A stretch of 64,000 bases of DNA from Balanoglossus misakiensis (taxonomy: Eukaryota; Hemichordata). The notes under the pieces are model-generated. The model was not told the DNA's origin, ran no database searches, and saw only the letters and a list, made by a program, of their open reading frames with translations. The first letter of the stretch is position 1, and the number at the start of each line of letters is the position of its first letter. The stretch lies in assembly GCA_040954595.2 (NCBI GenBank), contig CM082579.2, positions 5,022,001 through 5,086,000 on the forward strand. Reading direction: 5' to 3'. Shown here piece by piece: positions 36,383-48,800 of the stretch. A program made the translations under genes and the position numbers.

Positions 36383-37433
36383 TTAATATGTAGCAATGTA
36401 ATCTGCACAAAATACATTTTGGTTTCTTTAATTCGCTACAGCAGCAGAACTGGACCTCTTCTACAAAATGCTTGCACCCTGTATTCATAACTGGCTTTAC
36501 AGTTGTTTTACAAAGTGGCAAAAATTGTACTTGATCATGCATGCTGCATGCAGAAAACGTTCTTTCTTTTTAAAAAAGGAGGACAAAAAACTTTCACTGA
36601 ATGAAGGAGATCTTGCATAGCATGATCTCCCCCCTCGAAGGCAGAAACACAACTTCCCCTGGTGGTGTCTATCTGAAGACCGCCACCAAGTGTCACACAA
36701 TTACATTGCGATTTTCTTTTCTTTTTCCATATGAAAGTTGGTCAGTCGTGAAAAACCAGCATCTGCTAAGCTCCCAGAAACCTATAGCCAGAAAGGGATT
36801 ATTATTGATAGAATGTGCGAAAAACCACTTTCTGTATGCCCTTTTGCGAAAGAAAATTGTCATGGTGACCTCGGTTTGGCAAGTGGGAAAACATAATGAA
36901 CCATGCAGCCTGTGACAAAGAGACACACGCGAACCTCGACGTTTTCTTCACTTCAAATATTTCGGTGAGCGCGAAAATAATGGCCACCGTTGAAGTGAAC
37001 AGTCATGCTGGACTATGGAATAAGCTCAAAACGCAGCATATAAACATTAGATTTTAATTCCATTTTTAGTGAATTCATAAATACTCGATATATTATCTTG
37101 TGAAAATGTGTTCGCAAGGGAAAAAATGCCAAAATATACAAATAACTCGTGTGTGGTCCATATTTGTCACAAGCCCATGTCTATTTCAAGAGGCAGGAAA
37201 ACAAGCTAGCCAATCGCGTTGCTTTGATTATTGTACAGTCACAGAAAATATGTTTTCATATGCAAATTATACCACAGCTGTCCAATCATCAGCCAAATGT
37301 TCATTTCATTTAAATTTCGAGTGAATTCTCTCTTCTGTGATTCCGCCAATCACAAAGACGGCAAACAATAATAATAGATGTAAAACAAAACAGACAAGAA
37401 GAAAATATACATATAAACTAAAGTCCTTTCAAC

Positions 37434-37458
37434 ATAATAATAACAATAATAATAATAA
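37434..37458. repeat. (AAT)n microsatellite
   Basis: About eight AAT/ATA units with one interruption lie in the intergenic or 3' UTR region. Confidence 0.85.
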
Positions 37459-37752
37459 CTTGAATTCTCTTGCACAAACAATGCATGCAAATGTTTTCAC
37501 AAAATAACAATTTAAGCTACGGTACAGTTCTAAGTTTCACACACTGTTATACTCCAATGATGGTGGTGTTGTTCGTCCCGAATTAACCTCTTTAACTTTG
37601 GGAGGGGTGGGAGAAAGTATTCCTTCTGCTGGCAATGAAACTTGCTGCACAAAAAAGGAACAAATTCAGAAAGAAAGAAAAACCTGGCAATCAACAATTG
37701 TAAATGAAACCAAATGTGGTGGAGGAATATTACAAAATAAAATGAATGGCAG

Positions 37753-37812
37753 CGTTATAGGAGTGTACCCCCCAGATTAGCGACGTTATAGGAGTGTACC
37801 CCCCAGATTAGC
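37753..37812. repeat. 31-bp tandem duplication
   Basis: Two adjacent copies have a period of 31 bp; the first 29 bases (37,753-37,781 and 37,784-37,812) are identical, including TATAGGAGTGTACCCCCCAG. It lies in the presumed 3' UTR of Shroom and is a recent slippage-type duplication. Confidence 0.95.
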
Positions 37813-39554
37813 AACATCCACCAACAGGAAGTTAAATTGACTACAAAATAAGGTCTGTGTACAGAGATCAAAGACTTATCCCATGAAGAGTTGAACTTTC
37901 TTCTTCTTCAGAAATGAAACAATTTTCAGATGGCTTAATTCCCAGCCATCCCAAATGAGTGTGACTACTATGTTATGTTTCTTATTTGAAATGATTCAAA
38001 CTGCACATCTTTTTTATGTTAACAATTCTAACTACAGTGATGTTGAAAGTTGTTTTTCCAGTTTATAGTGATGTGACGTGGTTATATCTTGACTGACAAA
38101 AAAACTTGAGTATGATACAATATAATAATAAGTGTGATTTGTGATATCTTACAACTTGCAGTGTGAAATCTTAGCAGTCAAAGACAAAAAACAAAAGAAC
38201 CTTAATGCCAGGAAAAAGCACTGTGTTACCATCAAAATAAATGTACATTCTAATTTACAGCAAGGGTGGCCCCTGTCCACCCCTCTCAACAACAACAGAA
38301 TGGTACAGTCCCATTGTGATACTATGGGAATGTCTTATTCCAAGGAGAGGGGTTGGACTGGGGCCTCAGTAGGGATGTGTTTCCCTACACATAATTTAGC
38401 ATTTTGAGATGAAAAGAGAGAGAAATTCATAATGAGACTTGCAATGCCTCATTTTGCAATATATCTACAGTGTTTTCAGCGCCAAACAAAATTTCTATAC
38501 AAGCAAATAACTATACTGGTCAACGGGCTCCAGTTAAACACACTGAGTGATATTTGTGGGTGAAAAAAAAGAGTCTCTGTATAAAGCACATTTTTCTTCT
38601 TTTGAGAAAATGTTTAACTTGTGTGTGCTCATTCTGTTGTGCTGTTTATTCTAAGCATCTGGCACACAGAATCATCACATATTTGACCACTAGTGTCCTC
38701 AAAATAACTTCATTTTTTTATAGATTTTAAGGCAATATTTAAAAAAAATAATTTCATTACAGAATGCTTAAGGCACAGGTTAGATTTTGTGAGTATCAAA
38801 AAAACAACTATTTACAACGGCAGATTTCAGTTAAGCGTACCTATTCCCCTATTTCTTGTTATATGCAAAAAGCTCACCAGCTGTTTTGAAAATAAAATGG
38901 GGATAATTCAGTCTTGAAAAAAAAAGTTTTTTGTTTTCCAAACCCCATTTTCTCAAGTCATATTTTTGCAGGCATCTTTGCTAGGGGACACAGAGCTGCA
39001 AAGGGTTTGACAGTTTTGTAAATAAAAAAACAATGACGAGTCTGCTCTCGTTGAGAGTCGATGTAACGGCCATGTCCTCCCCTGCAATCGCGACAAGAGA
39101 CTGTGAATCACAGTGAAGCTGCATGGCAGCGAACGGTCAGTAGAACCTCCATCTTGAAAAGAAGCGATGTCTACAACCCACATCGGTTCCCCAGGATTCG
39201 TCCAACCAGTCGGGGGCAAGTCCAGTAGGCAACAATAGTAGGAACGCACGCTCTCCAGACAAGCCCACTAAAACACACACGTCGCATCTATTGTCGTACG
39301 AGAAACGGTCCCACAGGAACGTGCAGTTTCCATCACACTCCCCCCTTTTAAGGCAAAAAGTTTATAGGATCATCAATCCGGCACAGAAGTACACTTGAAG
39401 TTTTCGTCCACTTGCAAAGACAGCACCACATTTTTAGCCAGCAGCATTACACAGCTGATTATAATTTTATAAATAAGGGTTATTATTATTATTTTTCATT
39501 TTCCGGTCCTCATCGTGGGATCATCACACCACACGACTGGCAGTTAACTCCCGG

Positions 39555-39827
39555 TTACCGCGACAACTTATTGCACTGCGTCATACTCTCCTTCAGAGCG
39601 TGTAGCTGCTCCTCGCCCAGTTTCACCTTGTCGTTCAGTTGCCGCGTGGTCATTATAAGGTCCGACTTCATGCTCACAAAGTGTTCAAAGTCCGCGTACT
39701 GCTCGTCGTTCAGATACTTTCGAAGATTCACACAGACTTGGTCGTTTCGTCGATCGATCCCCTCTTTCAGAGTCTTGGCTTCCTCGTACTGCATATGGAG
39801 TTTGTCTCTCTTCTCCTCCAGTGTTTG
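39555..39827 (-). CDS. shroom: Shroom last coding exon: second half of ASD2
   Basis: The exon has 90 codons and TAA (39,555-39,557) after an acceptor TTTTGCACAG. It reads QTLEEKRDKLHMQYEEAKTL and then DRRNDQVCVNLRKYLNDEQY, ADFEHFVSMKSDLIM and DKVKLGEEQLHALKES. Vertebrate ASD2 has the same blocks (for example YLSEESLADYEHFVKMKS and KIKLGEEQLKCL). It is predicted to form the antiparallel coiled coil that binds the Rho-kinase coiled coil. Confidence 0.97.
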   Translation of the reverse strand, partial: QTLEEKRDKLHMQYEEAKTLKEGIDRRNDQVCVNLRKYLNDEQYADFEHFVSMKSDLIMTTRQLNDKVKLGEEQLHALKESMTQCNKLSR

Positions 39828-42800
39828 CTGTGCAAAAGAAATCGGCACAAAATGAAATTTGAGAATTTTTCAAAAATGGCAACAATATAAAGCTGCTGGA
39901 AGTCACATACACAAGCTACAAGCTGATTGGATGAATTGTGTAAAGCACAGTTTCCAATTGGCTGAGAGAAATAAAACCACCAATAGCCACACAGCTTGAT
40001 TACTCACCCGAGTTTCCGGATCGCACTCGGCGGGATCCAAGTTACCCAGGGCATTTTCAGCCCTGGCTAACCTTCCAGACAGAGACATGAGCAAATTGAT
40101 AATCTTGGCCAGCTCGTCCACAAACAACTGGTATTTGTCGAATTCACTCTCCTTGCAGACCGACTTGGCCAGTTGCGTCACCTGGCGTCCCAGTTCCTCG
40201 TTTTCCGCGTTTTCTTCGTGCAGTTTTTCCTGTTCTTCTTTCAGACCCTCCAGTTTCTTGCTGATGCTGTCAATCAACTCCTCCTGCATAGAAAACACAC
40301 AAGTGATGAAATTACAGCATGGCAACCATGCATTGTGGGAAAGGGGGGGGGGGCGGTAAGGTAACACAGAGGGCTGAGCATCTGACAGATCTTCCCATTA
40401 CCTTTTTCTGATTGAGTTCCTCGCTGTCTTCCGGGATATTCTCCATGTCTTCCTGCGAGTGTTTGTTTTCATTCAGGAGCAGAGCTTTAACCGCGGAGAT
40501 GCCGTAGTACGGAGACGTGGCCGGCAGCAGCAAAGCCGGGTCTGGTCTGTGGAATAAACAGAAGAGCATGTGTGAGGTAATTACAATTTGTTGGAATCAG
40601 CAGGGTCTTTACTCTAATATTTCTAACAGGGCAACATCAAGGAAAAACACTGTGTATGAAAGCAGGCAAACTGTCAGGTTAATCTGTTCATGCTTACTTT
40701 TTTGGTGGAGGTGCCTTTCTTTCGCCGGATTTTTCTCCGTTCAGCACCCGGCTGGTGCTCTGGCGTCGTCTTTTCTGTTCCTCGCTGGCGGTCGGGAACC
40801 CGAGTCCGTTGATGTAGTCCTCGGTGGTCCTCTGCATGGGTGCCAGAATGCAGGACAAGCTTTTGTCGTTAGATTCACTGCAAATGGTTTTGGTCAGTTC
40901 CTCAGCTTTGAGGTCTTCCGCTGATTTCTCTTTTGGTGCCTTGACTTCCGGAGTTTTCTCTTCCTTCTTCTCTTCCGTGACTAGGTCCTCTTTCTTGTTT
41001 TCCGACATTTCTTTCTCTGCCTTCTCTGTGTACGTGTCTTTATCTTCGATTATATCTGCTGCTTTCACGTCTTTCCTCTGTTCCGGCGAAGTTCTTCCCA
41101 CCACTGTAACTGGTGACGTCTTCTGGACTGCTACTCTTTCTGCTGGTTTATTTTCTTCTTTCAGGGGCTTGGAGTCCATCTGATCGAAGCTGTCTGCGCG
41201 TATCCTCGTCGGTGACTTCAGATTCAAATGTTTCAAGTCCTCGCCCTTGCCCTTGGTCTCGTACTTGAGTTTCATTTCCTGCACGGAGCTGTACGCGGCC
41301 AGTCTTCCGAACGTCGGCCTGGTGGGAGACGTCTTCGTCGGAGAGGGCGATTTCGACACGGTCTCCAGCGACTTCGCCGGCCCGAGTCTCCTCATGGGCG
41401 TGAATGGCGGCGGGCTCGTAAATGCTGGCTTTGGACTCGGCGGTTTGCTGAGGGTGAGTTTGACGCTGGTCTGAACGGTCGACGCTGAACTGGCAGCGGG
41501 ACTGTCCCTTTTCTTCTCCGGTTGTGGAGATGGCGACAGCGATGTCTTCATCGGCGACACCGGTCTCGCCGTGTTGACGGGTGAACTGGTCCTTTCCGAC
41601 AGTCCCGTCAGACTCGACATGCTGGATGCCGTTGACTGCGCCAGTGGACCACGGGCATAGTGTCTCCCGGTGTACGATCTGTACGTCTCAGTGGAGCTGC
41701 AATTTAATGAACAGTCAAAATATTACACTTCAAGGGATCAAATTTTACCCCAAAGGGGTCAGTCCACCCTCTGATAACGGCAGGAGGCAGACAAAACAAA
41801 AACTGAAATTGTTTTGTGAGAATCAGTTCTACCTAAAATATACTGCCAACTGATTTTATGTCTATGACTGAGAAACGAATGCAGACATTGTAAATTAATT
41901 TGGTCTGGAGACACCACTACATAATTTCACACACGACTTTAGTATGTTAGATGAACTATGAGCTTGTTTTGTCTGTCAAGAGTCTGAAAGGGGGGGCACT
42001 CTACACACGGAAGAGCCACATTAAATCAGCTGTTCCACTCTGCATCTGCACAAATAAAAGAAATAAATATGTGTGTAGCAACTTACAGCATTGAAGTCTG
42101 TGGATGCATGTTGGCAGATTTCTCCACCTTCTCCAAGATGTTATCTTCGCTAGTACTGCTGGTCAGGGATGGCGTCGGTGTCTGCGATCTCCTTCTCTGT
42201 ATCGCCGAGTCGTCCCTGGCTTCCGGGCTGTCGATGAGCAGCTCTGGGGGCGGCGGTGGGAGGTCGTCGTCTTCGTCGAACACTACTTCATGGCTTGGCG
42301 ATTCCGGCGGGGTGGGTAGGATGAAGCTGTCGGTGGTCAGGTAGCGGAACTTGTTCTTGCGGTCGTCCTCCACTTTCAGAAGCCCCGGCTGGCTCTGCGC
42401 CTGCAGTTGCCGGACCAAGTTCAGCTGATCTTTCGCGGTCGGGTGTGTTTCGGTCTCCCTGCTCTCGTTGCTGGTCTCCCTGCTGGAACACGAAACAAAG
42501 ATCAGAATTAATATCCCCTTCTGCTGTATTGAATTTCATATTTTCGTCGACTTCCTGGCTTCTCTGAAGTTGATGACAACAGACGACAGTTGGAAGTGCC
42601 TTAATTCTGACTAAAAATTCTTCCTGGGCATGGTAAAGCAATTGAAATCAATACCAGAGATATTTCAGCCGTACGTCACTCCAATTGTCACAGAAACAGC
42701 GATAAACTTGAGAAGGGAAGAAAATAAACCCAGGTTGCAAAGACCTCCATGTTTGATCATTCGTCAGCTGCTGCCTATTAAATTTGGTAGTCAAAACATG

Positions 42801-45800
42801 CGAAAACTCAGAGACCTTCTGTCCCAAGGCCAGCTGATAAAAAATCTGAGAAAACCCACCCCACCGTTTACTCTCGCCGTAATCTCTGCACGTCCCGCGA
42901 CTGATACAAGACTCAGAAACATTCTCAGTATTCCGCACAAGGCTGGCCACCTCATTACACCAACGCTTTAGTGACCTTTGGCCCCTCAGACAATGTTGTT
43001 GTAGCATACTTCACTGATTTGAGTGGGAAGACCCCAGCAGACAGAGGCAAATCAACATTAAGCGGCTAATCAGCAGATATTGGAAGGAGACACATCCTGC
43101 CTCAATGACATTCCAACAAGGACGTGGTGATATCTCACATCCTTAAAGTTTTCAAGGATGTTCCGTTCATTTTGCTTCGTGACAGGAGAGTACCAAGAAG
43201 CCACGCTGATAAACTTTTTATTCACTCTGATCCGGATTTTGTACATTTAATATTTGCAAATATTATTTGGAATTTCTTCCAGAGTCAATGTTTTCAATAT
43301 CATGCCAATAACCTCAGCCATGACCTTTTGCAAGGTCATCCCTGAGAACTTGGCATTTGTTTTATAGTGCAAGGGACTCTTTTAAAGAGCTGTATCATTT
43401 TCAACTTTGGGATCAGTTGACTGTTACTCCTTTGGTTGCATATTTGCAGAATGTGTCCATTTTTTTCTGTCTACTCAGTGAAATTTTGTCTTCCTCCGGA
43501 AAAACGTAGTCTCTCGATATGGATTTTGAGGCTACTGTACCAAGTGACACTTACCACGGACACATAAAACTACCATATCCATATCAATGTTGACGAATAT
43601 TAGATGCTAACATGGGAGAGCCACCAGCTCCAATTGAAATTCCACGGTATAAAATGTGTCAATGTTTTCCGGAACAGAAACTTCCCAGGCTACTTATGCG
43701 AAAACAGTCCGTGTTTACAGAGACTTGTTGACAAAATATTTCCCCCAATATCAGACTGCCAGTGCCTGCCCTCAAATGCCAGATATGCGAATCTGAAAAG
43801 CTTTTTAAGAGCGATCTCCTAACATTTGCCCTTTATCCCTAAAAATAGGAGGCATGTGTTGAGAATTAACCAAACGACATATCAATATGTCATACAAAAA
43901 TGCTAACAGTAGTTATTCTTCTTATGAATATTTATAGCTGTAAAATAACATGCCATTCCAAAGGGGCTGAAATCATCAATTTGTGGAACTTCTGGTCAGA
44001 AAAATATAAATTTCATTGCGTGGCTTCCCGGTCACTACACCAGACACCTCCACTGCCCACTCATTTTTTAGACCAAAATGTATAATCAATGTTTATTTTG
44101 AGTCATCCAATTTTCATAACACTCCTAGCTAACCACATCATCTAAATAACCACTTTATAGGTTTTGATTACTAAAATGCTCCGAAAATATACCACATGCA
44201 TGTATCATGAATTGGCCTAGCAGCAAAGACAAAATGAATACCACAGACGGTTTACGCGCTACATCTACAGAACAAATTTTCTGACCTGCAGTTGGTATAA
44301 TTGTGATGCCTTATCAACATACAGCAGGGAGGGGCTGTGTTTTATAAACTAGATTACACAATACAATCTGTATGTTATTTTTCTCATAACTGTGCTCCCT
44401 GTGTTTTTAGTCATCGGCTGTAAAGCCAAAACACGGTCTGAATCTGGTTGTGTTTTCACTTGAGTCAACGCACATATATCAGCACAAGGGCTGCATGCTC
44501 AGAATTCCTGACTGAAAACTGTACCCCAAGCAAGATGACAAGCGACTTCAGAACAAATGATAGAAGTATTATTATATCACTCATTTGACAATTGTAACCA
44601 CGGTGTGCGTCGTGTGAAACGTAATCAATTCCACCAAGTGGATCATATCAATGTCACAATAATTAAAATCTAACATTTCAGCTTGCCAGCAATTCCCACC
44701 AAACAGAGCCAGAAATATAAATATAGCAGTGAGAAATACCAGTACTCCAGGCTGCTAGCATAATGTCAAGCTGTCCAACAGATTTCCCTGTGACCCCGTT
44801 GTGTACTGGGGGGGATTTAAAAAAAAAAATTCTGCTGACTGGCCAAGTCGGTGAAATATATCTCAGTAATAGGCCAGCATCAACACTCGGCAGCAAACAG
44901 CGACTGCGACTTGAGAGGTAACATCGTTCTGTGACACCTACATGCGATCTAACTGATCGGAATTCTGTCATGGAAACCAAGACCGGGAATATTATTCTGT
45001 TATTCAGTAATCAAACAGAGCACACATATGGCATTGAGTCAGAGAGTCAAATATTGACAATCACACACTCAGCACAATAGTTGCCTTTCATAGGAGTCTG
45101 AGGCCAGTTTCAAAAACAATGGGGTATTTCTAGCTCTTCCTGTAATTCCACTCTCATCCTGGGATACATTATAGAGAGATGTCAACTCCACAAAGGCCGG
45201 ATTCACCTAATGCCCTAATGATTTTACATAATCTCAAATTTTGCGTCTTCACTAACAATGAATAATGGAGGCCATGATTAATCCCTGTGTGTGTCCTGTG
45301 GTTTTTGGACTTAACGATATGCAAATGACCTTCACATGTATGCTCTGTGCTGACAAAAAAACATAAGGTAGATTATTAAAAATTTTCATGTATGGTGACA
45401 ATTCAGCTGGTGTGTATAAAAATTATATAATTTTTCTTATGAGACCAACATTTTCGGAAGTGGAGAATATAAAACTAGACCTGCTATGTTTTGCTTGTAA
45501 TATAGACACACAGAAGTGAAAATATAAGTTTCTCGGACACGTTTCTGTCTATGTATTCGTCGGTTTAAAAAAATCCAGTGAAAAAGAGATCCCGCAAAGA
45601 TCAATTTCCAGTTTGCTTAGGGCAGTAATTCCAGACATACGCTCTCACTCAAAGTGGTCCCAGCCTAGGTTTTATGCCATGAGTTGCCATTATGAAATAA
45701 AAGAGTGTCCTGAATTCTTCCTGTTCCTGTTTCTGTTTATGCCCAAAATTTGAACCAAAAAATTAGAAGAAAAAAATTCACCCACTCTTCACAAATAATC

Positions 45801-48800
45801 TTACCTCAGAAAAGTCTTGACAGACACACACTCCACAAAAACTCGAGAAACCCACCACACAGAATTTACTCCAATGGACCAAATATGGTTCAGTCTCCCG
45901 ATCCCTGGTACTGTATGTTGACTAAATACTAGCAAAGCTTATTAAACACCCTTGATGATGATGACAAGGCTACACTCATGACACTGGATCCGTATTATGC
46001 TAACCGCCTCTCCAAAAAAGGCCAATCACTACAGATTAGATGAGTCACATGACTAATGCATGAAGTCAGATGGCCCTGCCCCTGAACCAATGAAAACACA
46101 ACAATTTTAAGCATCCCGGCAGATAGTTGAACTGAAACATGTGTGCTTTGACAACAAAGTGATATAACTGGTTAATGGTAACGCAAATTAATGGGGCCCT
46201 ATATTTCAAAAGCTTGTTTTATGATAAATAGAAGTTCCAAGACACATTTTGAGCTTCTCCACCCCACTCCGAGTCTTGGCATAGCATTGTCCCTCATAGG
46301 TTAAAAAGTAAATCAACCAAAACACATTTTCGCAAAAGAAAAATAAATCCTGGTATTACAGGGTCACTTGAGTCAAAACATGAATGCAGTGAATCTACCA
46401 GTGGAATGATCTATACTGGAAGATATAGTTCCCTATCCATCAAATGGTACATCCCAGTCACAAGTAAACATTTGGACTAGTCCATTAATTGCAAGTGGTT
46501 GCAAGTTGATGTCACAAATACACACCATATGGATCCTCTATTAGGATAACGAAGGCTCACACCCCTCTCCATTCTAGATCTACCAAAAATGGAATGACCC
46601 CTCAACATTATCTGGGTCATGCCATTCTCAATGGGGTTGGGTAGAGCATTTCCTGTAGACAGGAAGGGATGGGTGCGCAAGTCTTCCTGCGAGTGGTGTT
46701 TAGTCCAACCACACTCCGCCCGAATTTTTCCCAATATTGAAATACAAGTCTAAAATAAATATTTTAACAAACTTCCAGTCCGAATCTGAGATTGTTGTGG
46801 TTCGTACTGGGTGATATTTTACCCTACCCGTAGAAGGTATTTAAAAAAAATATCTGTAGCAGAGAATGCAGTTCAATACAGCAACATCCTTTTCCATGCT
46901 CTAGCAGTTATGAAAATTATAAATATTAAACTAAAATCATAATATCTACTAGGGTGTTTTGTTTGCCGGCTGCGGGAGGCCGAGAGAGACCTGATTAAGA
47001 ATGTTTATATTTCAATTATTGCCAAGCAGAACATTCCAGACCTCAATGAAGCTGGAAGGAAAAGGAGGAAGTATTAAACCCCGGCGATTTGCTTATCTTG
47101 AGGAAATATGCCGGAAAGCTCTGCTGGGGGCAGTGTTACTTTCGCACAGATAGTTTCATTGAAAGCTGATCATTGGAGACAAAGAGACTTGTAGAATGTT
47201 ACATAAAAGATTGCGTTGTCAGTGATGTAGGTATAAATGCTGGCTTATGGTCATTTTGGCCACAAACACCCCAATTCATTCTCTATACATCAGCAGCCCT
47301 CATGCAGATATGAACACTTCCTATCGTGATCCGACAATTTCCCAGTACTTGATTACCCTAGCTTGTTAGGAATCTTATTTACGAGTTTGTTGACATCTAA
47401 AAGCCAAGACGTTGACCTGTCCCAGTGACCTATCGGTGTTGGGTTCAATGTTGACAGGACTCGGCCATATACATCTCGGCCGTTCACATGGGTTCTTTTC
47501 TATCAACACCCAAGACTTGCGCCCAGATACCATCTTTCCAGTCAGAAACCAAAGACAGCACTTCCCAGTAAAAGTTACACTTTTGACACACGAAACTTTG
47601 CAAAACAAACTGCAAAAACGATCACTAGATGCGGAAGGGTTTTACTTTACATGTTTTTCACTCATTATTACATTGTTTCTGGAGATTCAAAACTGTAACT
47701 AAGGGGAGCCCTATTTCAAGCAGAAAGCAAATGCCTATTTTGAAATGTTTGATACCCAGGATGGATTACTGGATCAGAGACAACGTGGAGTCACAGAGAA
47801 TAGATACGTGCAACAGGAGATCAAAATCTGGTTTTGTTTTTGAGTCGACAAGAATGGTTCTTATGACAGAATATCAACACATGATGTCATACATGCCCAA
47901 TCCTCAACTGCTTATTTTATAAAATACATGTTGGTGAAAACTGAACGTATTTCACTGTCATCAGCATAAAATTTGGTATTCAATTTTCGATAGTTTAAAA
48001 TAAATTTAACATTTCCCTGGCTATGACTGTACAAACATCACCAATTTGAAGTTCTGATCAAGTCCACACCGATAAGTTTACCCACCTCAGAGTCATTGCC
48101 TCTTCCACTGCCTTTGAGGGCGGAAACGAGAAGAACTCTCCCTCAGTCTGTCGTGACTTTTGCTCAAAGCTCCTCTGTTGCTTGGCAACACTGGGTTTCA
48201 CCATCTCCTCTTCATCGCTGGAACTGTCATCTGAATCGTCTGCAGAAGGCACAAACTCCACCATCACTAAATTCCCATGGTGCACCTGAGGAAAGACAGC
48301 ATGTCCAAATCTTGTTCAGTACTCAATTTGGAAAGGTTTCCAATCAATTGTAAACTATTTTTTTATAAATTTTATCAGAAAGTTAGTTTTTTCTAATTAT
48401 TACTGAACTGTGCATGGTACTCATATAACCAGGAACCAACAGCTGTTTTTCAATATGGTTAAAACTGAACCATATTTTCAGTTTGTACAGTGAACTATGA
48501 GTGCCATCACCATGATTAACATGCTTTACCAAAAATCACCGTTGTTAATGTGCTGCCTTAAATATTTTGGTAAGTATGAGAATAGTGAATATTACCACTT
48601 TTTAGGGTGAATCTGCATAATATAATCATTAAAATATAAGTGCAATTAGCATTAGAGGTGAAAATTAACCTTGTTAGTGGTGGTAGTGGTGGCTTGCATA
48701 GGTGGTGGTGCAGTCTTTGACAGTGCTGCTTTCTGGAAAGCTTGGTTTGACTTCTTTGGAAGATCCACACTGGACGACCAGGTACTTACAGAGCTCGGTG

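Larger units (their letters stand above)
35956..39554. other. Convergent intergenic region and probable Shroom 3' UTR
   Basis: There is no gene that I can support on either strand. On the minus strand, downstream of the Shroom stop, AATAAA words occur at 38,645-38,650 and at 36,377-36,382. The latter is followed by GTGTGTGG, a typical GU-rich downstream element. The Shroom 3' UTR could thus end at about 38.6 or 36.4 kb. The region also holds an (AAT)n tract at about 37,434-37,458 and a 31-bp tandem duplication. Confidence 0.5.
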
